This document shows, piece after piece, positions 18,256 through 26,831 of a stretch of 42,919 bases of DNA; position 1 is the stretch's first letter, and each line of letters starts with the position of its first letter. The DNA comes from Oscillospiraceae bacterium (GTDB lineage: Bacteria; Bacillota; Clostridia; Oscillospirales; Acutalibacteraceae). Under the pieces are notes generated by a model. The model saw only the letters and a list, made by a program, of their open reading frames with translations, ran no database searches and was not told the DNA's origin. The position numbers and the translations under genes were made by a program. Where the stretch lies: positions 1 through 42,919 of the forward strand of contig CACXOM010000013.1 of assembly GCA_902769255.1 (NCBI GenBank). The letters run 5' to 3'.

Positions 18256-19349
18256 AAAAAATAATAAGCATTATTCTTTCGGCGGTTATTGCGTTTTCTT
18301 TAACCGCTTGCGGTTCAACCTCAAACTCAAACAGCGATTATGAAGCAAACTACAAAAACAAACTTAAAAACACCGAACTTAATGTTTTCAACTGGGGCGA
18401 ATATATTGCCGAAGGCGAAGACGGCGGTATGAATGTTATTAAAGAGTTTGAAAAAGTTACAGGAATTAAAGTAAATTACAATACTTTTGATTCAAATGAG
18501 TCAATGTATGCAAAATTAAACTCAGGCACCGCTTATGATATTCTTATTCCTTCGGATTATATGATTGAGCGTCTTATAAACGAGAAAAAACTTCAAAAAC
18601 TTGACTTCTCAAAACTCACTAATTATAAATATATTTCAGACGATTATAAAAACCTTTATTTTGATAAGAAAAATGAATATTCCGTGCCTTACAATGTTGG
18701 TATGGTAGGTCTTATTTACGATAAAACAAAAGTAAACCCCGCTCCTGACAGCTGGTCGGTAATGTGGGATAAAAAATATAAAGGTCAAATTTTAACTTTC
18801 AACAACTCTCGTGATGCTTTTGCAATTGCGCAATTCCTTTTGGGAATTGACATTAACTCAACTAACAAAAAAGATTGGGATAAAGCGGCAAAAAAATTAA
18901 AAGAGCAAAATCCGCTTTTGCAAGCAAGAGTTATGGACGAAGTTTTCGGTAAAATGGAATCGGGCGAAGCGACTATCGCTCCTTACTATGCAGGCGACTA
19001 CTACACAATGCTTGATACCAACGAAAACTTAGGCTTTGTTTACCCGAAAGAAGGTACAAACATTTTTGTTGATTCAATTTGTATTCCGAAAAATGCGCAA
19101 AATGTTGATGCTGCACATTTGTTTATAAACTTCCTTTTAGAGCCGAAAGTTGCACTTGAAAACGCAGAATATTTGTGCTATGCTTCACCTAACACCGCAG
19201 TTGTTTCAAACGATGAATACTCATTTAAAGACGATGAAATTCTCTACCCTTCTAAAGATAAAAAACCGAAAACAGAATACTACCACGATATTGATTCAAA
19301 AACAAGAGATTACTTTGAAAAACTTTGGGAAGAGGTTATTTTAAACTGA
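18252..19349 (+). CDS. potD: Spermidine/putrescine-binding lipoprotein PotD
   Basis: The 365-aa protein has a lipoprotein signal (lipobox LTAC, Cys about 20) and a periplasmic-binding-protein fold of the PotD family: LNVFNWGEYI near the N-terminus, YDILIPSDYMIERL, MVGLIYDKTKV and APYYAGDYY. It captures polyamine outside the membrane and delivers it to PotBC. Acidic and aromatic residues in these motifs are the expected ligand contacts. Its stop overlaps the next start by one base (TGATG), joining the HAD phosphatase to the operon. Confidence 0.94.
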   Translation: MKKIISIILSAVIAFSLTACGSTSNSNSDYEANYKNKLKNTELNVFNWGEYIAEGEDGGMNVIKEFEKVTGIKVNYNTFDSNESMYAKLNSGTAYDILIPSDYMIERLINEKKLQKLDFSKLTNYKYISDDYKNLYFDKKNEYSVPYNVGMVGLIYDKTKVNPAPDSWSVMWDKKYKGQILTFNNSRDAFAIAQFLLGIDINSTNKKDWDKAAKKLKEQNPLLQARVMDEVFGKMESGEATIAPYYAGDYYTMLDTNENLGFVYPKEGTNIFVDSICIPKNAQNVDAAHLFINFLLEPKVALENAEYLCYASPNTAVVSNDEYSFKDDEILYPSKDKKPKTEYYHDIDSKTRDYFEKLWEEVILN

Positions 19350-19999
19350 TGACAAAAGCAGTAATTTTCGACCTTGACGGAACACTTTTAAACACTATTG
19401 ACGACCTTTCAAACAGCGTAAATTATGTTTTAAAAAAGCATAACTACCCGACCTTTTCTGTCGAAGAATATAAATATAAAGTCGGCAACGGTATGAAAAA
19501 ACTGATTGAAAGGGCTTTACCAAAAAGTGAAAAAAGTGAAGAAAAAGTCGAAGAAATTTTAGCGGAATTTATGGTTTATTATTCAGAACATAAAACCGAT
19601 AACACCGCACCTTATAAAGATATTGAAACACTTTTAATTACTTTAAAACAAAAAGGCATTAAAACAGCGGTTCTTACCAACAAAGCGCACGAAAGTGCAA
19701 AACCGCTTATTAGTAAATATTTTCCTGAGCTTTTTGATGTTGTTTGCGGGCAAAAACAAGGCGTGCCGACAAAGCCCGACCCAACAAGCGTTTTTGAAGT
19801 GATGAAAGAGTTAGATGTCAGCGCCGATGAATGTTTATATCTTGGCGATTCGGGCGTTGATATGCAAACCGCCGAAAACGCAAATATTTTTGCAATAGGC
19901 GTTTTGTGGGGATTTCGCAAAGCAGACGAATTAGAGCAAAACGGTGCAAAAGCAATAATCAAACAACCGCTTGAATTATTAAGTTTTATAAAGGAATGA
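19349..19999 (+). CDS. HAD-superfamily phosphatase, phosphoglycolate phosphatase-like
   Basis: Starting at the ATG overlapping the potD stop gives 216 aa. HAD motifs are complete: FDLDGTLLNT (nucleophile Asp), LTNKAHE (motif II Thr), KPDP (motif III Lys) and LGDSGVDMQTA (motif IV acids), with an alpha-helical cap inserted after motif I. This matches Gph/PpaX-type enzymes that dephosphorylate small metabolites such as 2-phosphoglycolate; the true substrate cannot be told from sequence. It lies between potD and the FAD enzyme with one-base and five-base junctions. Confidence 0.88.
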   Translation: MTKAVIFDLDGTLLNTIDDLSNSVNYVLKKHNYPTFSVEEYKYKVGNGMKKLIERALPKSEKSEEKVEEILAEFMVYYSEHKTDNTAPYKDIETLLITLKQKGIKTAVLTNKAHESAKPLISKYFPELFDVVCGQKQGVPTKPDPTSVFEVMKELDVSADECLYLGDSGVDMQTAENANIFAIGVLWGFRKADELEQNGAKAIIKQPLELLSFIKE

Positions 20000-20004
20000 G
20001 TTAA

Positions 20005-22170
20005 ATGAAAATTACAAAAGATTTAACTGTTGTAGGCGCAGGTTTTGCAGGAATTTGCACCGCAATTGCGGCAGCAAGACAAGGGCTTAAAGTTGCGCTT
20101 ATTAACGACAGAAATGTTTTAGGCGGAAACGCCAGCAGCGAGCATAGAGTACATGTAAACGGTGCTGCCGAAGGAAATAAAACCTTTTATTCCCGTGAGG
20201 CAGGCATTGCCGATGAGCTCAAAATGTTTGTTTTACGCAAAAATCCTAAATACAACATAAAACAAGAATTTCATTTAAACGATATGGCGTTGCTTGAAAA
20301 AGTTTTGGCAGAAAAAAACATTGAACTTTTTTTAGGCACTTGTGTTTATGATTGCGAAACCGAAAACGGCAAAATAACCAAAGTCTATGCGGCAAAAAGC
20401 AACGAGCAAAAAGATTTTGTTTTTGAAAGTCCTTTGTTTTGCGATGCTTCGGGTGACGGAATTTTAGCCTATAAAGCAGGTTGCGAATACAAAATTGGCA
20501 GAGAGTCGAAATATGAGTTTGACGAATCGCTCGCACCCGAAACCGCCGACAACGCCGTTATGGGAAGTTGCATTTTGTTTTCGGCAAAACACACCGGCGA
20601 ACCCGTTAAATACACAAAACCCTCGTTTGCTTACGACCTTGTTAAAGACGATAAAATTAAATATTTCAACCAACCCGAAACAGGCAGAAATTTGCCGGTT
20701 GTAGGCGGAAGATACAACGGTCTTTGGTGGCTTGAATACGGTTATCCGCACGATACTATAAAAGATTCCGATAAAATTGATTTTGAGCTTAAAAAGTTAA
20801 TTTACGGCTATTGGGATTACATAAAAAATTCAGGCAATTATCCTGATTCTGAAGATATGGCGATTGATTGGATTGCGCCTTACGCTTCAAAGCGTGAATC
20901 ACGCAGATTTATCGGCGATTACATTTTAAAACAAAGCGACATTCAAAACAGAGTCGATTTTGCCGATGCCGTTGCAACAGGCGGTTGGTCGCTTGACATT
21001 CACGATTACAAGGGCATTTACGGCAACGGCCCTACAAGCGCTTTCGGCGAAGTAAATTCTATGTATAACATTCCCCTTTCGATTATGTATTCAAAAGATG
21101 CTAAAAACTTGTTTTTTGCCGGAAGAATTGCAAGTTGCACCCATGTTGCAATGGGCTCGGTAAGGGTAATGCAAACTTTGGGCGCAATGGGTCAAGCAGT
21201 CGGCACCGCCGCATACCTTTGCAAAAAATACAATTGCGAGCCGAGAGTTATTAAAAACAACCACATTGCCGAATTGCAAAACATTTTGCAAAAAAACGGT
21301 CAATATATTTTAGGCAAAAAAGAAGATTGCGGTTATGCAAGTGGCGCAAAAATCACCGCAAGTTCTACTAAAAAGATGCAAAACACTTATTTTGAAAAAG
21401 AATTTTGTTTAAATAATAATTTGATTTTCACAATACCAATTTCAAAATCTTTCACAAACAAAATTGAAATAAAAATCAAAAACACTCAATCAGCACAAAC
21501 TGTTTTAAAATACAATATTTATAACGAGCAGGGCGACACAATAAACGACAAAGGCGAGTTGTTGAAACAATGCGAAATTACCGTTGAAAAAGATTTTGAC
21601 GGCTATTTACCGCTTTCGCTTGATGTTGATTTGTCATATGAAAGAATTTTTGTTGAACTCGAAAAAAACGAAGATTTATCAGTTTTTGGCACAGAAAACA
21701 AAACAACAGCAGCACCTACTTATTTTAACCTTGAACAAGCAAAACAAGAAAACAGTACTTCATTTTGCTTCAAATGTGTTGAAAATGCGCCTGACCTTTA
21801 CAGCGCCAAAAATGTCGCAAACGGCTACTCAAGACCATATAAAGGCGCTAACTGCTGGGTAAGCGAAAACACCGAAAATCAATGGCTCGAATTAGAATTT
21901 GATAAACCGATTGATGTTTCAAACATTCAAATTTACTTTAACCCGCAGTTTGAAACCGACCACTTTAACAACCCAATAAAACAGTTGATAACCGATTATA
22001 AAATCAGCGTTTTTGGCAAAGACGGCGTTGATGAGTTAGATGTTAAAGATAATTATAACGGTCAAAATTCATTTTTTGTCGATTATAAAAATGTAACAAA
22101 AATTCGTTTTGATTTTATTAAAAACAACGGCGCTAAAGAGTTTGAAGTATTCGCAGTAAAAGTATTTTAA
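20005..22170 (+). CDS. FAD-dependent oxidoreductase with C-terminal discoidin-like domain
   Basis: The 721-aa protein opens with a dinucleotide-binding site (VVGAGFAGICTAIAAARQG) followed by NVLGGNASSEHRV, as in the FAD_oxidored (PF12831-type) family. GDGILAYKAGCEY and FFAGRIASCTHVAMGSVRVM further down complete the FAD-binding core (to about residue 430). A beta-rich stretch and a terminal module (about 600-721: VANGYSRPYKGANCW, WLELEFDKPIDVSNIQIYF) look like an F5/8 type C (discoidin) fold, usual in carbohydrate-active proteins. There is no signal peptide, so it should be cytoplasmic. The substrate is unknown. It is last in the pot operon and followed by a terminator. Confidence 0.85.
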   Translation: MKITKDLTVVGAGFAGICTAIAAARQGLKVALINDRNVLGGNASSEHRVHVNGAAEGNKTFYSREAGIADELKMFVLRKNPKYNIKQEFHLNDMALLEKVLAEKNIELFLGTCVYDCETENGKITKVYAAKSNEQKDFVFESPLFCDASGDGILAYKAGCEYKIGRESKYEFDESLAPETADNAVMGSCILFSAKHTGEPVKYTKPSFAYDLVKDDKIKYFNQPETGRNLPVVGGRYNGLWWLEYGYPHDTIKDSDKIDFELKKLIYGYWDYIKNSGNYPDSEDMAIDWIAPYASKRESRRFIGDYILKQSDIQNRVDFADAVATGGWSLDIHDYKGIYGNGPTSAFGEVNSMYNIPLSIMYSKDAKNLFFAGRIASCTHVAMGSVRVMQTLGAMGQAVGTAAYLCKKYNCEPRVIKNNHIAELQNILQKNGQYILGKKEDCGYASGAKITASSTKKMQNTYFEKEFCLNNNLIFTIPISKSFTNKIEIKIKNTQSAQTVLKYNIYNEQGDTINDKGELLKQCEITVEKDFDGYLPLSLDVDLSYERIFVELEKNEDLSVFGTENKTTAAPTYFNLEQAKQENSTSFCFKCVENAPDLYSAKNVANGYSRPYKGANCWVSENTENQWLELEFDKPIDVSNIQIYFNPQFETDHFNNPIKQLITDYKISVFGKDGVDELDVKDNYNGQNSFFVDYKNVTKIRFDFIKNNGAKEFEVFAVKVF

Positions 22171-22175
22171 ACATT

Positions 22176-22208
22176 AAAAACCCTTGCCATTTTTGGTAAG
22201 GGTTTTTG
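22176..22208. terminator. Terminator of the pot operon
   Basis: AAAAACCCTTGCC and GGTAAGGGTTTTT form a long hairpin with an ATTTTT loop. The A- and T-rich arms allow use from both strands. It lies a few bases beyond the FAD oxidoreductase stop. Confidence 0.85.
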
Positions 22209-22597
22209 TTGTAATAAGTTACCCCTGTTATCTTCCCCAACGAGTGAGTATTTACCACCGGTAAAATCGTGCGTGTCATAGTCAATATTATTATCATTAG
22301 AAAATTTACCATTGACATTTTCAGAATTATCGTGTATGCTATCTATATAAGACAGTTTATCAAGGGCCTTTGAGCCCACAACGGAAACTATTTTTGTTTC
22401 TGAATTTGGTAAACTGTCTTTTTTTGTTAAAATTTATCTCCACCGAAATTTTAGTATTGACATTTTCACCTTGTTGTGTTAGACTACTCTTTGCAAGGTT
22501 GATAATTGTTTCACGCTCGGCGGGTTGGACGCCTATGCCTGTAAGCATATTGTCAGCCTTGCTTTTATTTGTAATTACAAGTTGACCTTTTTATTTT
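22209..22597 (-). pseudogene. Remnant of an unrecognised gene, split by a homopolymer frameshift
   Basis: Two minus-strand frames, from about 22597 to 22360 and from about 22440 to 22167, join into one continuous protein if one A is removed from the A7 run at 22419-22425 (SVEINFNKK then DSLPNSETKIVSVV). The combined piece is hydrophilic and Asn/Asp/Ser rich (SENVNGKFSNDNNIDYD). A stop lies immediately upstream without a credible start or ribosome site, and the reading runs into a terminator at the 3' end, so both ends seem lost. I cannot name the family. It fills the 470 bases between two terminators and is probably a decayed insertion. Confidence 0.55.
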
Positions 22598-22606
22598 AAA
22601 AATTTT

Positions 22607-22638
22607 AAAAAACCTTTCCAGTTTTGGAAAGGTTTTTT
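22607..22638 (-). terminator. Terminator of the phospholipid operon
   Basis: AAAAAACCTTTCC and GGAAAGGTTTTTT pair around a six-base loop, just past the stop of the E2/CAT-fold gene. Symmetric, so usable on both strands. Confidence 0.85.
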
Positions 22639-22642
22639 GTTG

Positions 22643-23506
22643 TTATTTTGCTTTTTTAACTTTAATGTTCGGGTCGGAAACAATTTTTTCGGGCTTTTGC
22701 TCAAGCAATTTCGGGTTTTTGCAATACTTTTCAAATTCTTTAAAAGCAAGTGCAAAATATGCTCCGTTTGCTATTCTTTCGTCCATTGTAAGACCAATAG
22801 GAATTGTTTTATAAGTAACTGTTTCGCCCTTTTTAACCTCAGTTCTGTAACGATAAGTGCCTATTGCCATTCCCAAACCGGTAGTGCCAAAATCATAAAC
22901 ATGATGATAAATATGCCTTGTTCTAATAGAAGAAAGGTTTGTTATTAAAACTGTAGCGTGAAACGGCGAAGCGTCAATAATGCTTTTCGGCAAAAAATTG
23001 TGCTTGTCAGCCCAGCGGAAAAGCCTTATTCCGTTAGAAAAAAGTCCCGGAATTTTACCTAAAACATTAAGCGCTTTATCTGTTTCATTTTCAGATTCAA
23101 TTTTTTCGTTTTCTTCTATATATTTGTTAATTTTCGCCGAAACTTCGTCAATAGTATCGTCAGGCTGAAAATACATTTTATTCATCGCTTCGTTCAAACT
23201 GCCGTCTTTTTTAAGCACAACCATACTAACGGTAAGCTCGTTTCGCGCATAATATTTGCGGTTTACAACAAAACGGTTAAGTTCAGGATATTGCGAAACT
23301 GTTCTAACAATCGCCGCTATAATAACCGCAAGATGAGTTATCGGCTTATCAAATCTGCGCTCGTTGATATACTTTCTGATAGGCTCAAGCGGTATGTCAA
23401 GCGTTATCATATTCATAGCGTCATACCTGTGAGGCATAAAATGCGGCATAGCCGTTAAAATTGGGTCCATACCTTTAATTCTAATTCCATCTGCTCTTTT
23501 TTTCAT
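22643..23506 (-). CDS. CAT/E2-fold acyltransferase-like protein with altered catalytic motif
   Basis: The 287-aa protein resembles the catalytic domain of 2-oxoacid dehydrogenase E2 and chloramphenicol acetyltransferase, without a lipoyl domain. The C-terminal landmark, DHRxxDGA in active E2 proteins, reads MDERIANGAYFA, so the catalytic His is Glu (about residue 243) and the Asp is Asn. It may thus be an acyl-binding or regulatory homologue rather than an enzyme. It has PFHATVLITNLSS and a DFGTTGLGMAIG stretch as in the family core. It lies 12 bases after psd in the phospholipid operon, which suggests a role tied to membrane lipids or their acyl groups; that is inference. Confidence 0.8.
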   Translation of the reverse strand: MKKRADGIRIKGMDPILTAMPHFMPHRYDAMNMITLDIPLEPIRKYINERRFDKPITHLAVIIAAIVRTVSQYPELNRFVVNRKYYARNELTVSMVVLKKDGSLNEAMNKMYFQPDDTIDEVSAKINKYIEENEKIESENETDKALNVLGKIPGLFSNGIRLFRWADKHNFLPKSIIDASPFHATVLITNLSSIRTRHIYHHVYDFGTTGLGMAIGTYRYRTEVKKGETVTYKTIPIGLTMDERIANGAYFALAFKEFEKYCKNPKLLEQKPEKIVSDPNIKVKKAK

Positions 23507-23518
23507 TACTTTTTCCCC

Positions 23519-24358
23519 TTATTTTTCCCCGATTTTTTCACCATAGCGCACTCTTGTTTCAAAATTTTTCTGCGAATTTAAAATGATTTCCTCATCAATT
23601 TTCGCATTTTTCAAAACAATCGCAACGGTTGAACCGCCGAATTTAAAATAGCCTTTTTCTTCGCCTTTTTTAAACTCGCCTTGTTTTTTGTGATTAACAA
23701 TTTTGCCGACCATCATTGCGCCAATTTCAACTATTACCGCTTTGCCGAAATTTTCGGTTTTTACAACAGTTATTTCCCTGCTGTTTTCTTTAAAATAATT
23801 GTCTTTTTCAAGCGCAATCGGCTGAACGGTATGAAGTTTTGATTTTATAAATTTATTCTCTAAAATCTCGCCAAAATCAAAATAACAATAGCGATGATAG
23901 TCGTCAACACAAAGTCTAAAAACAAGCAAAAAACCGCCCTCAAACTCTTTTGCCAAATTTTTATCATCAAGCAAAGTTTCAAGGCTGAATGTGCCGTTTT
24001 TTATATTAAAATTCAAGTTTTTATCAATTTTATAAGCTAAAACTCGTGAGTCGCAAGGCGAAATCAACGCATTTTTATCAAAACAAACAGGGCGTTTTTC
24101 TTCCCTGATTTTTCTGATAAAAAAGTCGTTATAGCAAGAAAAATTCTGCTTTTCAAACTGCGACATATCAATATTATTCCTCTTAATAAACCCTTTAATC
24201 ATAGGTTTTGAAAGCGGTGTTGACAAAAACGCCCCTACAACGCATGATACAGGTTTTGTTATTAAAACTTTAAGCAGTCCCCTGCCTATTTTGTTTCTGT
24301 AAAGAAATTTCAGCGAGCGAGATGGCTCTAATTTTGACAAATCGGTAAATTCTCTCAT
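23519..24358 (-). CDS. psd: Phosphatidylserine decarboxylase proenzyme
   Basis: The 279-aa protein converts phosphatidylserine to phosphatidylethanolamine. It self-cleaves before Ser243 of FGGST, creating the pyruvoyl group. Other family marks are YNDFFIRKI near residue 95, DYHRYCYF and the MMVGKI segment. The length fits the family's larger branch without a long N-terminal membrane anchor. Its ATG overlaps the stop of the upstream PS synthase gene by four bases, which ties the two consecutive pathway steps together. It is followed 12 bases later by the CAT/E2-fold gene. Confidence 0.95.
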   Translation of the reverse strand: MREFTDLSKLEPSRSLKFLYRNKIGRGLLKVLITKPVSCVVGAFLSTPLSKPMIKGFIKRNNIDMSQFEKQNFSCYNDFFIRKIREEKRPVCFDKNALISPCDSRVLAYKIDKNLNFNIKNGTFSLETLLDDKNLAKEFEGGFLLVFRLCVDDYHRYCYFDFGEILENKFIKSKLHTVQPIALEKDNYFKENSREITVVKTENFGKAVIVEIGAMMVGKIVNHKKQGEFKKGEEKGYFKFGGSTVAIVLKNAKIDEEIILNSQKNFETRVRYGEKIGEK

Positions 24359-25023
24359 ATCAGTTTAAAAAAGTCAAGTAAAATAAATACTATTACCGCT
24401 TCCAAAATGCCTGCGCCTATCATACACAAAATTCCCGTAAATCCGGGCTTTTTAATTTTCATAGGCACAACAAACAACATTCCGCAAATTACAAAAACTA
24501 CCGTATAAACAATATTAAAAACAACATCGTTAAGAGTTTCAATAAAACTTAAAAGGTAAAACAGCGGAAAAATTAAAGTAATTGTGGTAATAGGCATTCC
24601 GGTATAAACTTTTTCTTCTGTTTTTTCTACGGCGATTAATTCCTCTTCCTCTTTAACGTTGAAATAGCAAAGACGAATAACACCGCAAATGCAATAAAAG
24701 CAGAAAATCATAATGTGATACCAGCGGTCAAGTCCCAACGAATAGCCTATGCAACAAGGCAAAACGCCGAAACAGACAATGTCACACAAAGAATCGAGCT
24801 GAATTCCGAAACGAATTTCAGATAAAGTTCTGTCTTTTTTTCTTCTTGCAATTCTTCCGTCAAAAGCATCGCAAAGTCCGCAAATAAGCAGGCAAATTAC
24901 CGCAAAATAAACAGGTCGCTCACGGTTTACGTTTATAACGTCCATTGAATAGCCGATTCCGACTAAAGCGCTACTTAAAGATACAAAAGTAAGAATTACC
25001 GTATAATTCAAATACTTTAACAT
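24355..25023 (-). CDS. pssA: CDP-diacylglycerol-serine O-phosphatidyltransferase (PS synthase)
   Basis: The 222-aa membrane enzyme carries the CDP-alcohol phosphatidyltransferase motif spread over DAFDGRIAR (about residues 51-59) and FGIQLDSLCD (about 72-81), with the expected Asp and Gly residues. There are about seven to eight hydrophobic helices. It joins CDP-diacylglycerol and serine to give phosphatidylserine, the substrate of the next gene (psd). The identity as PssA rather than another CDP-alcohol transferase rests mostly on the coupling to psd. AAAGGGG precedes the ATG. Confidence 0.9.
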   Translation of the reverse strand: MLKYLNYTVILTFVSLSSALVGIGYSMDVINVNRERPVYFAVICLLICGLCDAFDGRIARRKKDRTLSEIRFGIQLDSLCDIVCFGVLPCCIGYSLGLDRWYHIMIFCFYCICGVIRLCYFNVKEEEELIAVEKTEEKVYTGMPITTITLIFPLFYLLSFIETLNDVVFNIVYTVVFVICGMLFVVPMKIKKPGFTGILCMIGAGILEAVIVFILLDFFKLI

Positions 25024-25026
25024 TTT

Positions 25027-26094
25027 TTAAACCCCTTTTTTAGATTTCAAAGTCATTATAATATGGCATATAAAGGTGTAGCCGCCTGCGATAATAAAGC
25101 AAATATAATAAGCAATTCCTCTTGTTGCCATCATACAGTTCAAAAGCATATGTTTGCTTGCAAAAAACGAGCCGAAAGCGCTTAAATAAAGTCCTTCCGA
25201 AACGCCTGCCGCACCGGGTATCGGCACAGCGTTTGCGCCTAAAAGGCAATAAGACTGCAAAACAAATATTTGAAAAACACTAATATCTGTCAGCCCTGCC
25301 GCAAGGTAAATAAATACTGCGACTGCCATTTGCGAAATTCTTTGTAAAAGATTTAATAAAAACGATTTTAACGCTAACGAGCGATTTGACAAAATCATAT
25401 CGATTTTGTTTTTATATTCGTTCATTGTTTTATCAAGCGATTCTAAACGTTTTTCAATATTTTTTACAATTTTGATTTTGTTTAAAAATTTAAAAATCGC
25501 CTTTGCCATTGCTTTTAAAATGTTAGGTTTTTTCATAAGCAAAAAGCAGAAAAGCATTATTGAGCCTTGAATTAAAACGCCGGCAACAATTAAAATTTGA
25601 TAAATCAAATCAAATTGCAAAAAGCTCGCAGGGTTTGCTAAAAAAGCAAATAAAGCAATAACAACAATCGAGGTAATATACATAAAAATATTAAAAGTAA
25701 CAGCCGCTGTTGCCGCCGAGCCGTAAACGCCGGATTTTCGCATATAATAAACCGAAGCCGGCTGACCGCCTGTTGCCGAAGGTGTTATTGCGGAATAGTA
25801 AATATCAGAAGCGGAATAAAGTAACGCATAACGCTTTTTGGTTTTAAAGCCCATATGTTTTAAAATAATTCTAAGGCTAAACCCTTCAAAAACTATAAAA
25901 AGCAACATACAGACAAATGCGCATATTAAATAAAAAATATTAAGCTCGCCTACAAATTCAAAAAACGAATTGAAACTGAAATTTTTATTTTTGCCGAAAA
26001 TAATTGCAAAAATAACAACTGTCAGCAAAACAACAATACCAATATTAATAAGCTGTTTTTTTATGCTTACAGAACTGTTTTCGCTTTTGCTCAT
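25027..26094 (-). CDS. Flippase-like membrane protein (UPF0104/LPG synthase TM domain)
   Basis: The 355-aa protein has about eight membrane helices and family marks of the UPF0104 (MprF flippase-like) domain: YSAITPSATGGQP, FVLQSYCLLGANAVPIPGAAG and a C-terminal EGLYLSAFG. Without the MprF aminoacyl-transferase domain, such proteins are thought to move lipids or lipid-linked compounds across the membrane. Its start overlaps the PAP2 gene stop (ATGA), and only three bases separate it from pssA. A role in transporting or presenting the phospholipids made by the operon is inferred from that packing. Confidence 0.88.
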   Translation of the reverse strand: MSKSENSSVSIKKQLINIGIVVLLTVVIFAIIFGKNKNFSFNSFFEFVGELNIFYLICAFVCMLLFIVFEGFSLRIILKHMGFKTKKRYALLYSASDIYYSAITPSATGGQPASVYYMRKSGVYGSAATAAVTFNIFMYITSIVVIALFAFLANPASFLQFDLIYQILIVAGVLIQGSIMLFCFLLMKKPNILKAMAKAIFKFLNKIKIVKNIEKRLESLDKTMNEYKNKIDMILSNRSLALKSFLLNLLQRISQMAVAVFIYLAAGLTDISVFQIFVLQSYCLLGANAVPIPGAAGVSEGLYLSAFGSFFASKHMLLNCMMATRGIAYYICFIIAGGYTFICHIIMTLKSKKGV

Positions 26095-26771
26095 ACGCTC
26101 CTTCTTGCCTTTCTTAATACTTTTTCATATAATTTTAGTCTTACAGAAATAAATATTCCGATTTCGACTACGGCAATTCCGCCGATAATATCTATAAAAT
26201 AATGTTGTTTTGTAAAAAGTACTGATAAGAATACCAAAATTGCAAAAACAAACGCTAAAATCTGCAATGGTAAATTTTTCTTCTCACACATAAAAGTACC
26301 CCTGAAACAAATCCAACTTGCTAAACAATGAATTGAGGGGAAAAGGTTATAAGGCTTGTCGGATTTATTATACAAAAAGTCCATTGCAAATTGAATAAAG
26401 CCCGCTTCCATATTGGAAATATTGCCTCTGTCTTCCATTATTGTGGGATAACATACAAATACTACAAAACAAATAAGTTTTGCTATTACCTCAGCGGTAA
26501 CAAATTTATAACAGGATTCTTCACTGTCACGACAGACATAAATATAATAAAAAATCCAAGTTAAATAACAGCCAAAATAAATTATTACCCAATTGCCGTT
26601 AAACGAAAACAAAGAATCAATCGGCAAACTCACACCGTGACGGGTAATGCCTAAAATATAAACAAACAAAGTTGAACCGTAATATGCAAACAAATTAGCA
26701 ATTAGCGAAACAATTAAAGGCAACACCGCATATTTAGGTATTATATTAAAAATATAGTCTTTTTTAAACAT
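26091..26771 (-). CDS. PAP2-superfamily membrane phosphatase
   Basis: The 226-aa protein has about six membrane helices and the PAP2 (lipid phosphatase) motifs LFPSIHC (middle histidine) and TKQHYFIDIIGG (catalytic His and Asp). The first motif is weak (YNKSDKPYN). Members dephosphorylate phosphatidate, undecaprenyl diphosphate or transfer phospho-headgroups. As first gene of the phospholipid operon it could supply diacylglycerol or recycle lipid phosphates. CAGGAG stands eight bases before the ATG. Substrate unknown. Confidence 0.88.
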   Translation of the reverse strand: MFKKDYIFNIIPKYAVLPLIVSLIANLFAYYGSTLFVYILGITRHGVSLPIDSLFSFNGNWVIIYFGCYLTWIFYYIYVCRDSEESCYKFVTAEVIAKLICFVVFVCYPTIMEDRGNISNMEAGFIQFAMDFLYNKSDKPYNLFPSIHCLASWICFRGTFMCEKKNLPLQILAFVFAILVFLSVLFTKQHYFIDIIGGIAVVEIGIFISVRLKLYEKVLRKARRSV

Positions 26772-26831
26772 TTTATTCTCCTGTATATTCTACCATAACA
26801 AAAATTAAAATAACAGCAACAATTCTGTTAC

